From Candidatus Krumholzibacteriia bacterium (GTDB lineage Bacteria > Krumholzibacteriota > Krumholzibacteriia > JAJRXK01), in assembly GCA_029932915.1 (NCBI GenBank), contig JAOZPE010000013.1:1-64000 (forward strand): a DNA stretch of 64,000 bases, in the 5' to 3' direction. The notes beneath the pieces were generated by a model that was not told where the DNA came from, made no database searches, and saw only the letters and a list, made by a program, of their open reading frames with translations. Made by a program: the position numbers and the translations under genes. The first letter of the stretch is position 1. Each line of letters begins with the position of its first letter. Of the stretch, positions 32,864 through 43,007 are shown piece by piece.

Positions 32864-35800
32864 ATGGGAAATGTGGAATCCAAAACGATGTTCTCCGGCC
32901 GCGGATCGTCGAGGCTCGAAGCGTCATCCACGCCGCCGTTGCGGGCCCGGTGGTTCCTGTTGCTTTCCCTGGGTTTCGCGCTGTTCCCTTCGCTCACTTC
33001 CCATGCCGCCGGCGAGGCCGGACTCCGGTTGGAGACCGTCATGGGGGAGCTCGTCCAGCGGGCCCAGATGGAGGGCCCGTCAGCTGCTCGGCCGATGGCC
33101 GAAACGGCGCGGCGGTCATGGCCCAACTCGCCGGCGGTCCTGCTGCAGCTCACCGAGATCCTCATCGAGACCGAGGGCATCCTCCGCACCTTCGATGTGC
33201 TCGACGGCATGGACGACTCCATCCCTTCCGTTCTGGTGGATTACGCACGGGCCCGCACGGCTCGCGCGATGGGAGATGATCGGCGAGCCCGCCGGCTCGC
33301 CGGACGGCAGATGATACCGTGTGCGAGGCCGCTCGACCGATGGGCCCGCGACCACGAGCGGGCGCGGATCGCCGGGCTGTTGCCGCCGGACAGCCTGGCC
33401 GCGGTCATGGGACGACTCGAGGTGACCATTCGCGCGATGCCCCCCGGCACCCTGCGTGCGCACCTCGATCTGCGGGTCCGGTTGCTCCGGGTGCTCCAGG
33501 CCGTGCAGGGGTCCGTGGGCGACGAACAGGTGGAGGATCTGGAGCGGATCGTCCGGCAAGCACGGAGCTCGGGCTTGCGGTGGGACGAAGCTCGGCTTCT
33601 CCTGCTCTCCGCGCGCCTGTATTCTGCTTCCGGGCGCCACCGGCGTGCCGAACGAGCCTACCGGCGCGGCTACGCGCTGGCCGATTCGCTGGGAGCATTG
33701 CGCACCGCCGGTCTCGCCCGCAGCTATCTGGGCATCCTCCTGGACGGTCGATCCCGTTACCGGGAGGCGGCCGAGCTGCGGGAACGAGCGGCCACGATCT
33801 TCGAGAGCCTCGGAGACAGCCTTGCACTCGCCTACGCCTTGACCGGTTGGGGCTGGGATCTCGATCGCACCGGCGATCCGCAGCGATCGGTCGAGATCTC
33901 CTCACGCGCCCTGGCCCTGTGGGACGCCATGGGCAACGCGTGGGGGAGGGCACAGGTCCTGAACAATCTGGGGGTCGTGCACTTCAACACGGGATCGCTG
34001 GAGAAGGCATCGCTCGTTCTGGACGAGGCATTGGGGATCGCCCGCGCATCGGGGAACCGTCGGCAGGAAGCGATGATCCTCAACAACATCGCGGTCGCGG
34101 AGGATCGGCGAGGGCGGCCCGACCGGGCGGTGGAGATCTACCGGGAACTGCTGGCCATCCACCGGGAGGACGGGGACATCACCGGGCAGCTCGATGTCCT
34201 CAACAACCTCGGACTGGCCTGCTTCGCCCTCGGTGAGAGCGACCAGGCCCTGGAGTTCTTTCGAAGTGCGCAGGAGACGGCTCGACGGCACGGACGATTC
34301 GAAGCGAGGGCGGCGATCAACCGGGCGATGGTGTTGGCCGAGAGTGGAGAGTTGGATGCTGCGGAGGAGGATCTGAGACAGGCACGCGCGCAGGCGCTGC
34401 AAGACGGCGACATCGATGCCCTGGCCACCGCGCAGGCCTGGCTGGCGAGGGTGGCCGAACGGCGCGGGAGACTCGAGGAAGCGCTGCGCCTGATGACGGC
34501 GGCCGATTCCCTTCAGAGGAACACCCACAACGATCTGAGCCGCATTCCCACCCTGATCCGCCTGGGCCGCATCCAACTCGACTCAGCCCTCCCATCGGAG
34601 GCGATGCGGTCGGCCCGGCAAGCCGATTCACTGGTGACCCGTTTGGAACTCGATGAATTGGCGCCGGCGGCCGCAGTGCTGCGGGCGAAGATCTTCCTGG
34701 CCGAGAAGAAGAGGGCGATGGCCGCGCAGTGGGCGCGCAGGGCATTGGATCGTTGGCGAACGGTGTGCTCCCGGCCGCTTCGCTTCACCGACCGTTCCAA
34801 TCTGGAGACCAGCTTCTGTGACGCCCTCGAGGTCCTGGTGGAGGCGGACGATCCTGCCCTTCGACGCGATGGGGATCACCGGGGGGCGCTGTCCGAGGAA
34901 CGCTCGATCGAGCTTCTTCGTCTGAGCATGGAGTTCCACAACTGGAGACAGGAGCTTCCCCACCGACGTCCCGACGCACTTCCCGTCGCAGCCCGGCTCG
35001 ATTCCCTGCTCGAGCGCGAGTCCATCCTGCGTACCCGCGTGGAGGATCTACGGGCGGAGATCTTCACGTCGGCCGGGGAGGATGGGCGTGCACAACGGCT
35101 CGAACTCGCCGAGGTGGAGACGGCGCTGCACGCTTGCCGCCGCTCGATCGCCGAGGTGGACGCGCCCTCATCCCGCGCCCTTGCCCCCCTGCTTCCCTCG
35201 ATGGAGGAACTGGCCCGTCTGAGCCGTGGCCGGGTTCTTCTCAGCTACGTGCTCGGTCCCTTCGATCCGGTCAGCAGACGAAGTTTCGTCGTCCGGGTGG
35301 GGATGTGGGATGGAACCGTCCTTCCCGCCCGACTCATCCGCATCGAGGGAGATCTGCGGCGCAGCTTGCGGCTGTGGCGCGGACTCCTCAGCCGCCCCGC
35401 GCTCGAAGCGGACGAAGAGCGGGCGGAGCGCGGATTGGCTGCGCATCTGGGAGAGCTGCTCCTGCCCCCATGGCTCGGGGAGCTCTCGCCGGGGACCTCC
35501 GTGGTGATCGCGGCCGACGGCGCCCTGTCCGATCTGCCGTTCTGTGCCCTGATCGCCGATGGGCGGCGCCTGGTGGAAGGTGCGGCGGTGGCTCGCAGCG
35601 CGTCGCTGCCCCTCTGGGTGCAGTCACGCACCCGCAGGCCCCTGAAGTCGTCCGCGGATCTGGTGGTCTGCCGCAGCCAGTTGGATCACAGGGGGGAAGG
35701 GGGCCCGCACGGGGACCTTGCGGGCGCGCCGGAGAAGGCGCGCCGGGGCGCGCCGCTCTCCGCTTCGCTGGAAGCGCGATTCCGTCGCAGCCGCAGCATC

Positions 35801-36445
35801 GATCTGGAGGACATCGTCCGCGATCTTCGCCGTCCGCCGATGGGAGATGCGGTCCGAGAAGAGCAGGCGTGGAAGGAGGCCCGGGTTCTCCATATCGCCA
35901 GCCATGGTTTCTTCGACCCGCGCCGTCCCTGGCGTTCGGGACTGTATGCCGCTGCGCCGGCGAGCGGTGATTCGTCGGCCTCGCCCCTGCTGCAACAGGC
36001 CGATCTCATCTTCCTCGATCTTCACGACGAGCTGGTGACCCTGGCCGCGTGCGAGACGGCCCAGGCCGAGGATTCCCCTTTGCATGCGTCGATGGAGAGC
36101 TTCGCCCAAGGGCTTCAACAGGCCGGCGCGCGGGCGGTCCTGGGCACCTACTGGAAGGTCGACGACGCGGTGGCCGACTGGTGCACGGCCGAGGTCTATC
36201 GGCGGCTCGCGGAGGGACGGAGCCTCGACGAGGCGCTGCGTCTCACCCAGCTCGAGATGATAGCCCATGCTTCGACCCGCGCGCCCTTCCACTGGGCGGC
36301 ATGGGTCGTCATCGGAGATGGTTCCCAGCGCATTCCCCTGAAGCTGCGTCGCAGTCTCCATGCCCGGTGGTACCTGGGTCTCGGACTGGTTCTTCTCCTT
36401 TCGGCTGCGGTCATCTGGCGCCGCCGGACTATTTCAGCAAGGTGA
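32864..36445 (+). CDS. TPR-CHAT (caspase-like) protein, secreted and membrane-anchored
   Basis: A 1193-aa protein with an N-terminal signal-like helix ("RWFLLLSLGFALFPSLTSHA"). About 600 residues of tetratricopeptide repeats follow (e.g. "AQVLNNLGVVHFNTGSLEKA", "DVLNNLGLACFALGESDQAL") and then a C-terminal CHAT domain (about 870-1150). The CHAT His-Cys dyad is intact: His1014 in "HIASHGFF" and Cys1063 in "TLAACETAQ". A final helix "WYLGLGLVLLLSAAVIW" precedes "RRR", so the enzyme domain should face the periplasm with a short basic tail inside. CHAT proteins are caspase-related cysteine proteases. Start: ATG 32864 or 32888. The last 17 bases overlap the convergent secreted-protein gene. Confidence 0.85.
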   Translation: MGNVESKTMFSGRGSSRLEASSTPPLRARWFLLLSLGFALFPSLTSHAAGEAGLRLETVMGELVQRAQMEGPSAARPMAETARRSWPNSPAVLLQLTEILIETEGILRTFDVLDGMDDSIPSVLVDYARARTARAMGDDRRARRLAGRQMIPCARPLDRWARDHERARIAGLLPPDSLAAVMGRLEVTIRAMPPGTLRAHLDLRVRLLRVLQAVQGSVGDEQVEDLERIVRQARSSGLRWDEARLLLLSARLYSASGRHRRAERAYRRGYALADSLGALRTAGLARSYLGILLDGRSRYREAAELRERAATIFESLGDSLALAYALTGWGWDLDRTGDPQRSVEISSRALALWDAMGNAWGRAQVLNNLGVVHFNTGSLEKASLVLDEALGIARASGNRRQEAMILNNIAVAEDRRGRPDRAVEIYRELLAIHREDGDITGQLDVLNNLGLACFALGESDQALEFFRSAQETARRHGRFEARAAINRAMVLAESGELDAAEEDLRQARAQALQDGDIDALATAQAWLARVAERRGRLEEALRLMTAADSLQRNTHNDLSRIPTLIRLGRIQLDSALPSEAMRSARQADSLVTRLELDELAPAAAVLRAKIFLAEKKRAMAAQWARRALDRWRTVCSRPLRFTDRSNLETSFCDALEVLVEADDPALRRDGDHRGALSEERSIELLRLSMEFHNWRQELPHRRPDALPVAARLDSLLERESILRTRVEDLRAEIFTSAGEDGRAQRLELAEVETALHACRRSIAEVDAPSSRALAPLLPSMEELARLSRGRVLLSYVLGPFDPVSRRSFVVRVGMWDGTVLPARLIRIEGDLRRSLRLWRGLLSRPALEADEERAERGLAAHLGELLLPPWLGELSPGTSVVIAADGALSDLPFCALIADGRRLVEGAAVARSASLPLWVQSRTRRPLKSSADLVVCRSQLDHRGEGGPHGDLAGAPEKARRGAPLSASLEARFRRSRSIDLEDIVRDLRRPPMGDAVREEQAWKEARVLHIASHGFFDPRRPWRSGLYAAAPASGDSSASPLLQQADLIFLDLHDELVTLAACETAQAEDSPLHASMESFAQGLQQAGARAVLGTYWKVDDAVADWCTAEVYRRLAEGRSLDEALRLTQLEMIAHASTRAPFHWAAWVVIGDGSQRIPLKLRRSLHARWYLGLGLVLLLSAAVIWRRRTISAR

Positions 36446-39400
36446 GCTTCGCCGCCGCTGGAGCGTCATGGGCCGGGCGCAGGCGGGCGAAGTAGGTGCC
36501 CGAGGCCAGCGGTACTCCCCGATCGTCGCGTCCGTCGAAGCGCACTTCCTGGTCCCCTCTGCTGAGCGGGCCGTTCAAGAGGGTGCGCACCCGCCGGCCG
36601 TGCAGGTCGATGATATCGAGTTGGACCCACTGGTCCTGGGAGAGCGAGAAGGCCAGGGTCGTGCGGGGGTTGAAGGGATTGGGACAGGCCTTCACGCTCG
36701 ACAGTTGGAGGCCAGGCGCAACCGAAGGCGCCGCGGTGGTCACCCCCTCGTCACAGAACCAGCCGTCGACCCAGCCGTAGTTGGTGCCCTGGGCGGTGTG
36801 CAACCAGAAGGTCCCCAGCCGGGGACCGCCGTGCTGGGCAGCCAGGACCGGAGCGAGGTTGAGTTCGACGCCGTCGGGATTGAGCCGGCGCCGGGGATAG
36901 AAGACCCTGCCATTGCCTCCTCGCAGGTAGAATTGGTCGGGGTCTCCGGAGATCGTGCTCATCAGGTAGAAGTTGCCGGGGCCCTGGGCATCGACGATCA
37001 CCTGCTCGATGCTTCCATTGGTGGGGCGGGTTCGGATGGGGCCGGGCACTCCGGCCGAGACCAGACAGGTCTGCAGGACGGGCGCCGTGCGGTTCGTCGA
37101 GTTGTCGAGGACCCAGGCCACAAGCAGGTCTCCATTGCCGTCGTAGGCGACCGTGGGTGAATCGAGGAAGAGGCCGAAGGTGATCACCTGGGGCACATCC
37201 CAGCTTCCATTGCGGAAGTACTGCAGGCAGAGATCACTGACCCCGGGAATCCACGAGTTGCGCACGAAGACCATGGCCGCTCCGTCGTCGATGGCCGCAA
37301 GGTCGGGGTGATGGGCGTTGTCTCCGGAGGGAGGATCGAGACAGATGGCCGAGGACTCGGTCAGGTAGACGCTGCGCAGATGCGTCGCCCCGGGATTGCC
37401 GTCCTCGACCACGGCCAGGAATCCACCGTCATCGAGGGCGGTGATGACCGGCCACGAGAGTACGGGACTCGAGAAGCTGAACGAATAGGAAGCCCACGGG
37501 AGGAGACTTCCGTCGGCATCGAAGCCGCGGCAACGCAGATAGTCGCCGCTGGCGGCGTTCACGATGCAGGCCATCAGATCGTTGCCGCCAGTGTCCACGG
37601 TGTAGGTGAGTTGTGAGGCGGCCGTGTTCGTCAGCACTTCGAGTTGCCGTGACGAGATCCCACCGGGGCCACGGACATGGCGCTCGAAGGAGGAGACGTT
37701 GACGTTCTGGTTGTAGAAGAGCAGGGCGAAGCGGCAGTTCCCCTCTGGGTCGAAGGCCATCCTCCGTGGACTTCCCACGATGTCGATGCCATTGCCGTCG
37801 GTGATCGACTCCACCGTGTCGCAACTCGGCGGCATTCCCACCCCGAATGCGTTGGCGAGCTCGGCTCGATCGCTTCCATCGAGAGATGCGTGGAGATCCC
37901 AGGCCCCGATGGAGGCTCCCGAGAGATCGAACCATCCACCGACCAGGCCCGAGTTGAAGACGCCGAGTCCGCCCAGGGGAATCGAGTCCTCGTTGCGGCG
38001 CAGGCTGAACTGGTAGCTCGAGTCGAGGTAGTCACCGAACACCAGGACATAGGGCACTTCCGCGGGCTGGGCCGCATCGGGCGAGCATCCGAAGAGCAGC
38101 GGTCGAGGCGGCTGACCCTGAGGGTTCACGCCGAGGGCGTAGATGTCGTCCCTGGTGGGAGTGTCCGTCAGGTGGCGCCTCCATACGAAGTGGGCGCCTC
38201 CCTTGCGGTCGCCCACGACATGGATGTCATCGATCTCGTCGTTTCCAGTGGCGTCGAAGAGATGGGTATCGAGCCACAGCACGTTGGAGAAACCGTCGAA
38301 GCGAAGGCCGGCCAGGGATTCATCTCCCATGTTCCAATCGTGGAAGGCGACGATGCCCCCGCCGAATCCATCGACGTCGATCCGGGCTCCGTCGAACGAT
38401 TCATTGCTTCCTCCAGGGGTGGCGGCGGTGATGCCCGCGCTACCCCAGGGGAAGGTTCCATCGACATTGACGCGCTGGACATAGATGTCGACATCGGATT
38501 GGACGACGTACATTCCGCCGGCCCCGTCCCGGCAGATCCGGGGATCGGTGTCCACATCCCAGCCGCTGGGGCCCGCCATCTGGAGGACGATCCCATTGGC
38601 AGCCCAGGTCTCATTCCCTGCGGCATCGAGATGCTGACCGTAGGCGCGCTCACCACCGGAGGTCACGACATAGGCACCGCCGTTGGTGTCATCGACGATC
38701 TGCGCATGATAGGCATTGACGTGCCAGAAGCCGGGCTGTTGCCACACCATGTGACCGTCCGCTCCCCACAGGGCCGATCCGTTGCCGTCGACGCGCTGGG
38801 CACCGATCTCCTCGGAGAAGGTGCCGTAGTTCAGGTATTCATCCCTGTCGTAACGGTACCAGGCGAGGAGGACGCCGCCCTGGCCATCGCTTCGCATGTC
38901 GAACTCGCATCTCCAGACCTTGTCCTCGTAGAAGGAGTTGACGTCGGTGCTCCAGACCAGGCCACCGTCGGTGTCGTAGCGGGTGGCGATGAGGTGGGAA
39001 TGGCTCGATGGGGCATAGCCGACGGTGATGCCTACGCCGGCTTCGGGCACGAGCCGTACACCGGCGGTTCCCACATTGGGGCCCAGATCGGCGACATTCA
39101 CGCTCCAGGTGACCGTTCCGGAGGGATCGTAGTGGACGAGACGAAGCACGTTGACGCTGGAGTAGATGTCAGCGAGGGCGCAGTAGGCGCCGCCGTTTCC
39201 GTCGGATGAGACCGCGAGCGGTCTGGATTGGTACTCGGCGTTCCAGGTGAGGGGAACGGGGGTTCCCGTATCGCCCCACATCCTCGTTCCCGTCCGCGAC
39301 AGGCGCGAGACTCGGGCCCACAGTGGATCTGTGCCTCGGTCGAGATAGAAGACGAGGGTTCCTTCGACCCCATCGGAGGAGACGGCGAAGTCATGGATGT

Positions 39401-39572
39401 CGGTGGTCGAGGAGAAGACCTCGGTCCAGTTGCCATGGGACCAGGCGGCCATCGCCGGTCGGGCGACGAAAGAGAGAAGAATGCAGGAGAGAAAGCTCAG
39501 AAACAGTTCGGCGGCGGCCATGCCGAGGGGACGAACGCGGTGCCGCCGGAGGGGACGTGGATGCTGGGACAT
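36429..39572 (-). CDS. Large secreted protein with FlgD-Ig C-terminal domain, copy 1
   Basis: A 1047-aa secreted protein. Signal peptide core: "AAAELFLSFLSCILLSFVA". The mature region begins "AAWSHGNWTEVFSSTTDIHDFAVSSDG" and contains repeated "GGAY.." beta-propeller-like units ("SSDGNGGAYCALADIY", "DDTNGGAYVVTSGG"). The C-terminal ~85 residues are a FlgD Ig-like sorting domain ("ACPNPFNPRTTLAFSLSQ" to "LASGTYFARLRPA"). Near-parallel along its length to the next gene. Start with GGAGGTG five bases upstream. Surface or exported role unknown. Its 3' end overlaps the CHAT gene tail to tail. Confidence 0.82.
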   Translation of the reverse strand: MSQHPRPLRRHRVRPLGMAAAELFLSFLSCILLSFVARPAMAAWSHGNWTEVFSSTTDIHDFAVSSDGVEGTLVFYLDRGTDPLWARVSRLSRTGTRMWGDTGTPVPLTWNAEYQSRPLAVSSDGNGGAYCALADIYSSVNVLRLVHYDPSGTVTWSVNVADLGPNVGTAGVRLVPEAGVGITVGYAPSSHSHLIATRYDTDGGLVWSTDVNSFYEDKVWRCEFDMRSDGQGGVLLAWYRYDRDEYLNYGTFSEEIGAQRVDGNGSALWGADGHMVWQQPGFWHVNAYHAQIVDDTNGGAYVVTSGGERAYGQHLDAAGNETWAANGIVLQMAGPSGWDVDTDPRICRDGAGGMYVVQSDVDIYVQRVNVDGTFPWGSAGITAATPGGSNESFDGARIDVDGFGGGIVAFHDWNMGDESLAGLRFDGFSNVLWLDTHLFDATGNDEIDDIHVVGDRKGGAHFVWRRHLTDTPTRDDIYALGVNPQGQPPRPLLFGCSPDAAQPAEVPYVLVFGDYLDSSYQFSLRRNEDSIPLGGLGVFNSGLVGGWFDLSGASIGAWDLHASLDGSDRAELANAFGVGMPPSCDTVESITDGNGIDIVGSPRRMAFDPEGNCRFALLFYNQNVNVSSFERHVRGPGGISSRQLEVLTNTAASQLTYTVDTGGNDLMACIVNAASGDYLRCRGFDADGSLLPWASYSFSFSSPVLSWPVITALDDGGFLAVVEDGNPGATHLRSVYLTESSAICLDPPSGDNAHHPDLAAIDDGAAMVFVRNSWIPGVSDLCLQYFRNGSWDVPQVITFGLFLDSPTVAYDGNGDLLVAWVLDNSTNRTAPVLQTCLVSAGVPGPIRTRPTNGSIEQVIVDAQGPGNFYLMSTISGDPDQFYLRGGNGRVFYPRRRLNPDGVELNLAPVLAAQHGGPRLGTFWLHTAQGTNYGWVDGWFCDEGVTTAAPSVAPGLQLSSVKACPNPFNPRTTLAFSLSQDQWVQLDIIDLHGRRVRTLLNGPLSRGDQEVRFDGRDDRGVPLASGTYFARLRPAHDAPAAAKLTLLK

Positions 39573-39869
39573 CGGACACCTCCACGGAAGATCAGGGCTC
39601 TATTCGGAGAACACGCGAGCGGGGCCGGACGGCAAGGCGGGAGTCCGGCTTCTGCGTCGATCCGGACCCAGGATTCAGGCGTGGAATCGGTGGAATGTCC
39701 CATGAAGCATCGGATTCGGCGGTTTGTCCCGGTTCAGGCCTGGTGGGGAGAGGAGGGGGAATGGGCGCAGCGCATCTCCAGGGAAATGCGCCGCGCCCCG
39801 GCCGCGGGAGAATGCTCGAGTCTCAGCATCGTACTCCCCATCCTCCCGCGGTCATGCGGCGCCGCCGGA
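39573..39869. other. Spacer between the tandem secreted-protein genes
   Basis: About 300 bases with no credible gene. It contains a hairpin with arms GGGCGCAGCGCAT and ATGCGCCGCGCCC (39763-39798, two central mismatches), a possible terminator for copy 2. Just before copy 2's end lies a 22-base stretch nearly identical to the 3' end of the CHAT gene (see findings). The side next to copy 1 should hold its promoter, but I see no clear boxes. Confidence 0.45.
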
Positions 39870-42800
39870 CTATTTCAACAGGGTGAGCTTGGCCGTGGCC
39901 GGAGCGTCACGGGCCGGCCGCAGGCGCGCGAAGTAGGTGCCCGAGGCCAGTGGCACTCCCTGATCGTCGCGGCCATCGAACTGCACTTCCTGGTCACCTT
40001 CGGTGAGCGGACCGTTCAGGAGGCTGCGGACCCGCCGGCCGTGCAGGTCGATGACATCGAGTTGGACCCACTGGTCCTGCGAGAGCGAGAAGGCCACCGT
40101 CGTCCGCGGATTGAAGGGATTGGGATAGGCCTTCACAGAGACGGACAGGAGGCTGGGCGTGAGCTCTGGCGCACCGGTGGTCACCCCTTCGCTGCAGAAC
40201 CATCCCATCAGGGCATTGCCCGCGTCGGGAACGTTGTAGCTCTGCCACATGGCCGCTATCCGCGCTCCTCCGTGCTGGGCCGCGAACAGCGGCCAGTCGC
40301 TGTCGTCGTCGGCGTTCAGCCGCAGCTTGGGATAGAAGACCTCGCCGTTTCCTCCCCGCAGGAAGAACTGCATCGGCTGGCTGGTCTCCTGGGTGAGCAG
40401 GTAGAAGTTGCCCGGTCCCTGCGCGTCGGCCTGCACGCGCAGGATGCTGCCCTCAGTGGCCCGGCTGCGGATGGGACCGAGTGTGCCGTTGGTGACCAGG
40501 CAGGTCTGCAGGATGGGCGCCGATCCGTTGCCCGAGTTGTCCAGGATCCAGGCCAACAGCAGGCCACCGTCCGAATCACAGCTCACCGTCGGTGACTTCA
40601 GCTCGAAGGCGAAGGTCACCACCTGTGTGCTTTCCCAGGCGCCGTTGCGGTAGTACTGGAGGTTGAGATCAGTGACCCCGGGGATCCAGGAGTTGGTGAG
40701 GTAGACCATGGCCAGACCGTCCGGCAGGACCGCCAGATCGGGAGCATGGGCGTTGGTGGCGGTGAGGGGAAAGGAGAGGTCGGAACCGTACTCATCGATC
40801 ACGAGGTGATCGAGGCCCATGGATCCGGGGGTTCCCTGTTCGCAGACGAGGTGGACCTTGCCGTCGGTGGCGACGACCATGACCGGATTCTGCACGTCCG
40901 GGGTGAGGGAATGTTCAACACGAGCTGACGAGATCTCCGTGCCGTCCTCGTAGTACGCGTCGTAGACCAGGTAGTCGATGTCGTTGACGTGGTCCACGTA
41001 GGCGATGAGGTTGTGGTCGTTGGGATCGACGGTGAAGGCCAGATCATTCACCGTGTTTCCAGGGATCCCGCAGAGATAGGTGAAAGTGGTCGGTGAGTTC
41101 AGGTCGTTGCTGCCGACGTAGATGACCGATTCGTCCGCCTGGAGATCATAGTTGAGAACCCCGAAGCGGCAGTCTCCATTGGAGTCGAAGTCCATCTTCC
41201 GCCGGGTTCCGGAATTCTCGGCGGTCACATAGGAAGCGATCAGCTCTTCGCTGTCGCAACTCGGCGGCATTCCCACCCCGAAGGCGTTGGGCAGGGTCGA
41301 GTGGTCGTTTCCGTCGAGGGTGGCGTAGAGGTCGTAGGCACCGATCGGAGAATGGGCGAAGTCGTACCAGCCGCCGATCAGGTCGGAGCTGACCACTCCG
41401 ATGCCGGTCATGTGCACGGTCTTGTTACCCTTGCGCAGGTTGTAGTCATAGGTTTCATCGAGGTACTCGCCGAAGAGCCATACGGGAAGGACCTGGCCGG
41501 GCTCGGCCGCGTCCGGGGAGAAGCCGTAGAGTACCGGCTCGGGCAGCTGGCCCTGGGGATTCACCCCGAGCGCGTAGATGTCGTCCTTCTCCGGTTCGTC
41601 GCTCACATGGCGCTTCCACACATAGTGGGCGCCGCCCCGCATGTCCGAGACCACGTGGAGTTCCTGGATCTCGTCGTTGCCGGCGGCATCGAAGAGCTGC
41701 TTGTCGTTCCACAGGACCGTGCCGAAACCATCGAAGCGCAGTCCTCCGAGCGATCTGGCGCCGTCATCCCACCGGAGCCATCCGACGACGGCGCCGCCGA
41801 AGCCGTCTTCGGCGATACACCCCGAGCTGAAACTCTCGGTCGGTGAGGATGTGGCCGCGGCGATGATGCCGTTGCTTCCCCACTGGGAGCTTCCGTTGAT
41901 GTCGATCCGCTGGGCGTAGATATCGCCGTAGTTCTGGATGAGGTACAGGCCGCCCGCCCCGTCCCGGCAGATCCGGGGGTAAGTGTCGATGTCCCAGCCG
42001 GCACCGGAGGTCTCCTGCAGCACGACGCCACCGGCGGCCCAGGTCTCGTTTCCCGCGGCGTCCAGGTGCTGGCCATAGGTCTTGGCATCGGCGGAGGTGA
42101 CCACGTAGGCCCCGCCCGCCGCGTCGGCGATGACATGCGCGTGGTAGAAGTGCAGGGCCGGGAAACCGGGCTCCTCCCACACCAGATGGCCGTCGCTTCC
42201 CCACAGGACGTTTCCCGCGCTGTCGATCTTCTGGACTCCGATCTGCTCGAAGTACACGCCATCCTGCTCATAGGCATCGGGATCGTAGCGATACCAGGCG
42301 AAGAGGACGCCGCCCTGGCCGTCGCGCTGCATGTCGAAATCGGTGGTACTCCCGGCGGCGGTGCTCACCTGGATGTTGTGCACGTAGTGCTCGGTGACGC
42401 TGGCAGACCACAGGAGGTTTCCGTCGGGGTCGTAGCGGGTGGCGGTCAGGGTGTAGATCGACGCGGCATAGCCGACGGTGACCCCGATGCCCGGTTCGTA
42501 TACGAGCTGGACACCGGCCGTGCCCGGGTTCTGGCCTACGTATCCGAAGTCCTTCGCCCACAGCATGGTTCCACTCGCGTCGAAGCGTCCCAGGCGGAAA
42601 TAGGCCTCCAGGTCGTGCCACTCCGACCAGACGCAATAGGCTCCCCCGTTGCCGTCCGGTGCGATGGCGATGGGGTAGACCTGGTTCGTGCTGTTGATGT
42701 TGAAGGGAATGAGGCTTCCCTCGTCTCCCCACAGCTCCGATCCGGTGCGCGAAAGGCGGGAGATCAGCGAGCGGGTGGGCATGAGCTCCCGGTTCTGGTA

Positions 42801-43007
42801 CATGACCAGGGTTCCCTCCCCACCATCGGAGGAGACCGCGAAGTCGTGGATCGTGGTCGTCGAGGTGAAGACCTCGGTCCAGTTGCCGTGGGACCAGGCC
42901 GCCTGGGCCGTGCCGGCCCCCGTGGTGACGAGGGTGAGGAAGAGGAATGTGGCGAGGACGGCGACAGAGCGGCCACCGGAAGGGAATGGATGTCGACGCT
43001 GAGACAT
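39870..43007 (-). CDS. Large secreted protein with FlgD-Ig C-terminal domain, copy 2
   Basis: A 1045-aa paralogue of the downstream gene: signal peptide ("SVAVLATFLFLTLVTTGAG"), mature start "AAWSHGNWTEVFTSTTTIHDFAVSSDG", the same beta-rich repeats ("ADAAGGAYVVTSADAKTYGQ") and the same C-terminal sorting domain ("AYPNPFNPRTTVAFSLSQ" to "LASGTYFARLRPA"). The start at 43007 is chosen by GGAGGTG five bases upstream and by alignment with copy 1; the ORF-track start adds 116 unrelated residues. The pair arose by tandem duplication with much divergence in the middle. Confidence 0.82.
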   Translation of the reverse strand: MSQRRHPFPSGGRSVAVLATFLFLTLVTTGAGTAQAAWSHGNWTEVFTSTTTIHDFAVSSDGGEGTLVMYQNRELMPTRSLISRLSRTGSELWGDEGSLIPFNINSTNQVYPIAIAPDGNGGAYCVWSEWHDLEAYFRLGRFDASGTMLWAKDFGYVGQNPGTAGVQLVYEPGIGVTVGYAASIYTLTATRYDPDGNLLWSASVTEHYVHNIQVSTAAGSTTDFDMQRDGQGGVLFAWYRYDPDAYEQDGVYFEQIGVQKIDSAGNVLWGSDGHLVWEEPGFPALHFYHAHVIADAAGGAYVVTSADAKTYGQHLDAAGNETWAAGGVVLQETSGAGWDIDTYPRICRDGAGGLYLIQNYGDIYAQRIDINGSSQWGSNGIIAAATSSPTESFSSGCIAEDGFGGAVVGWLRWDDGARSLGGLRFDGFGTVLWNDKQLFDAAGNDEIQELHVVSDMRGGAHYVWKRHVSDEPEKDDIYALGVNPQGQLPEPVLYGFSPDAAEPGQVLPVWLFGEYLDETYDYNLRKGNKTVHMTGIGVVSSDLIGGWYDFAHSPIGAYDLYATLDGNDHSTLPNAFGVGMPPSCDSEELIASYVTAENSGTRRKMDFDSNGDCRFGVLNYDLQADESVIYVGSNDLNSPTTFTYLCGIPGNTVNDLAFTVDPNDHNLIAYVDHVNDIDYLVYDAYYEDGTEISSARVEHSLTPDVQNPVMVVATDGKVHLVCEQGTPGSMGLDHLVIDEYGSDLSFPLTATNAHAPDLAVLPDGLAMVYLTNSWIPGVTDLNLQYYRNGAWESTQVVTFAFELKSPTVSCDSDGGLLLAWILDNSGNGSAPILQTCLVTNGTLGPIRSRATEGSILRVQADAQGPGNFYLLTQETSQPMQFFLRGGNGEVFYPKLRLNADDDSDWPLFAAQHGGARIAAMWQSYNVPDAGNALMGWFCSEGVTTGAPELTPSLLSVSVKAYPNPFNPRTTVAFSLSQDQWVQLDVIDLHGRRVRSLLNGPLTEGDQEVQFDGRDDQGVPLASGTYFARLRPARDAPATAKLTLLK

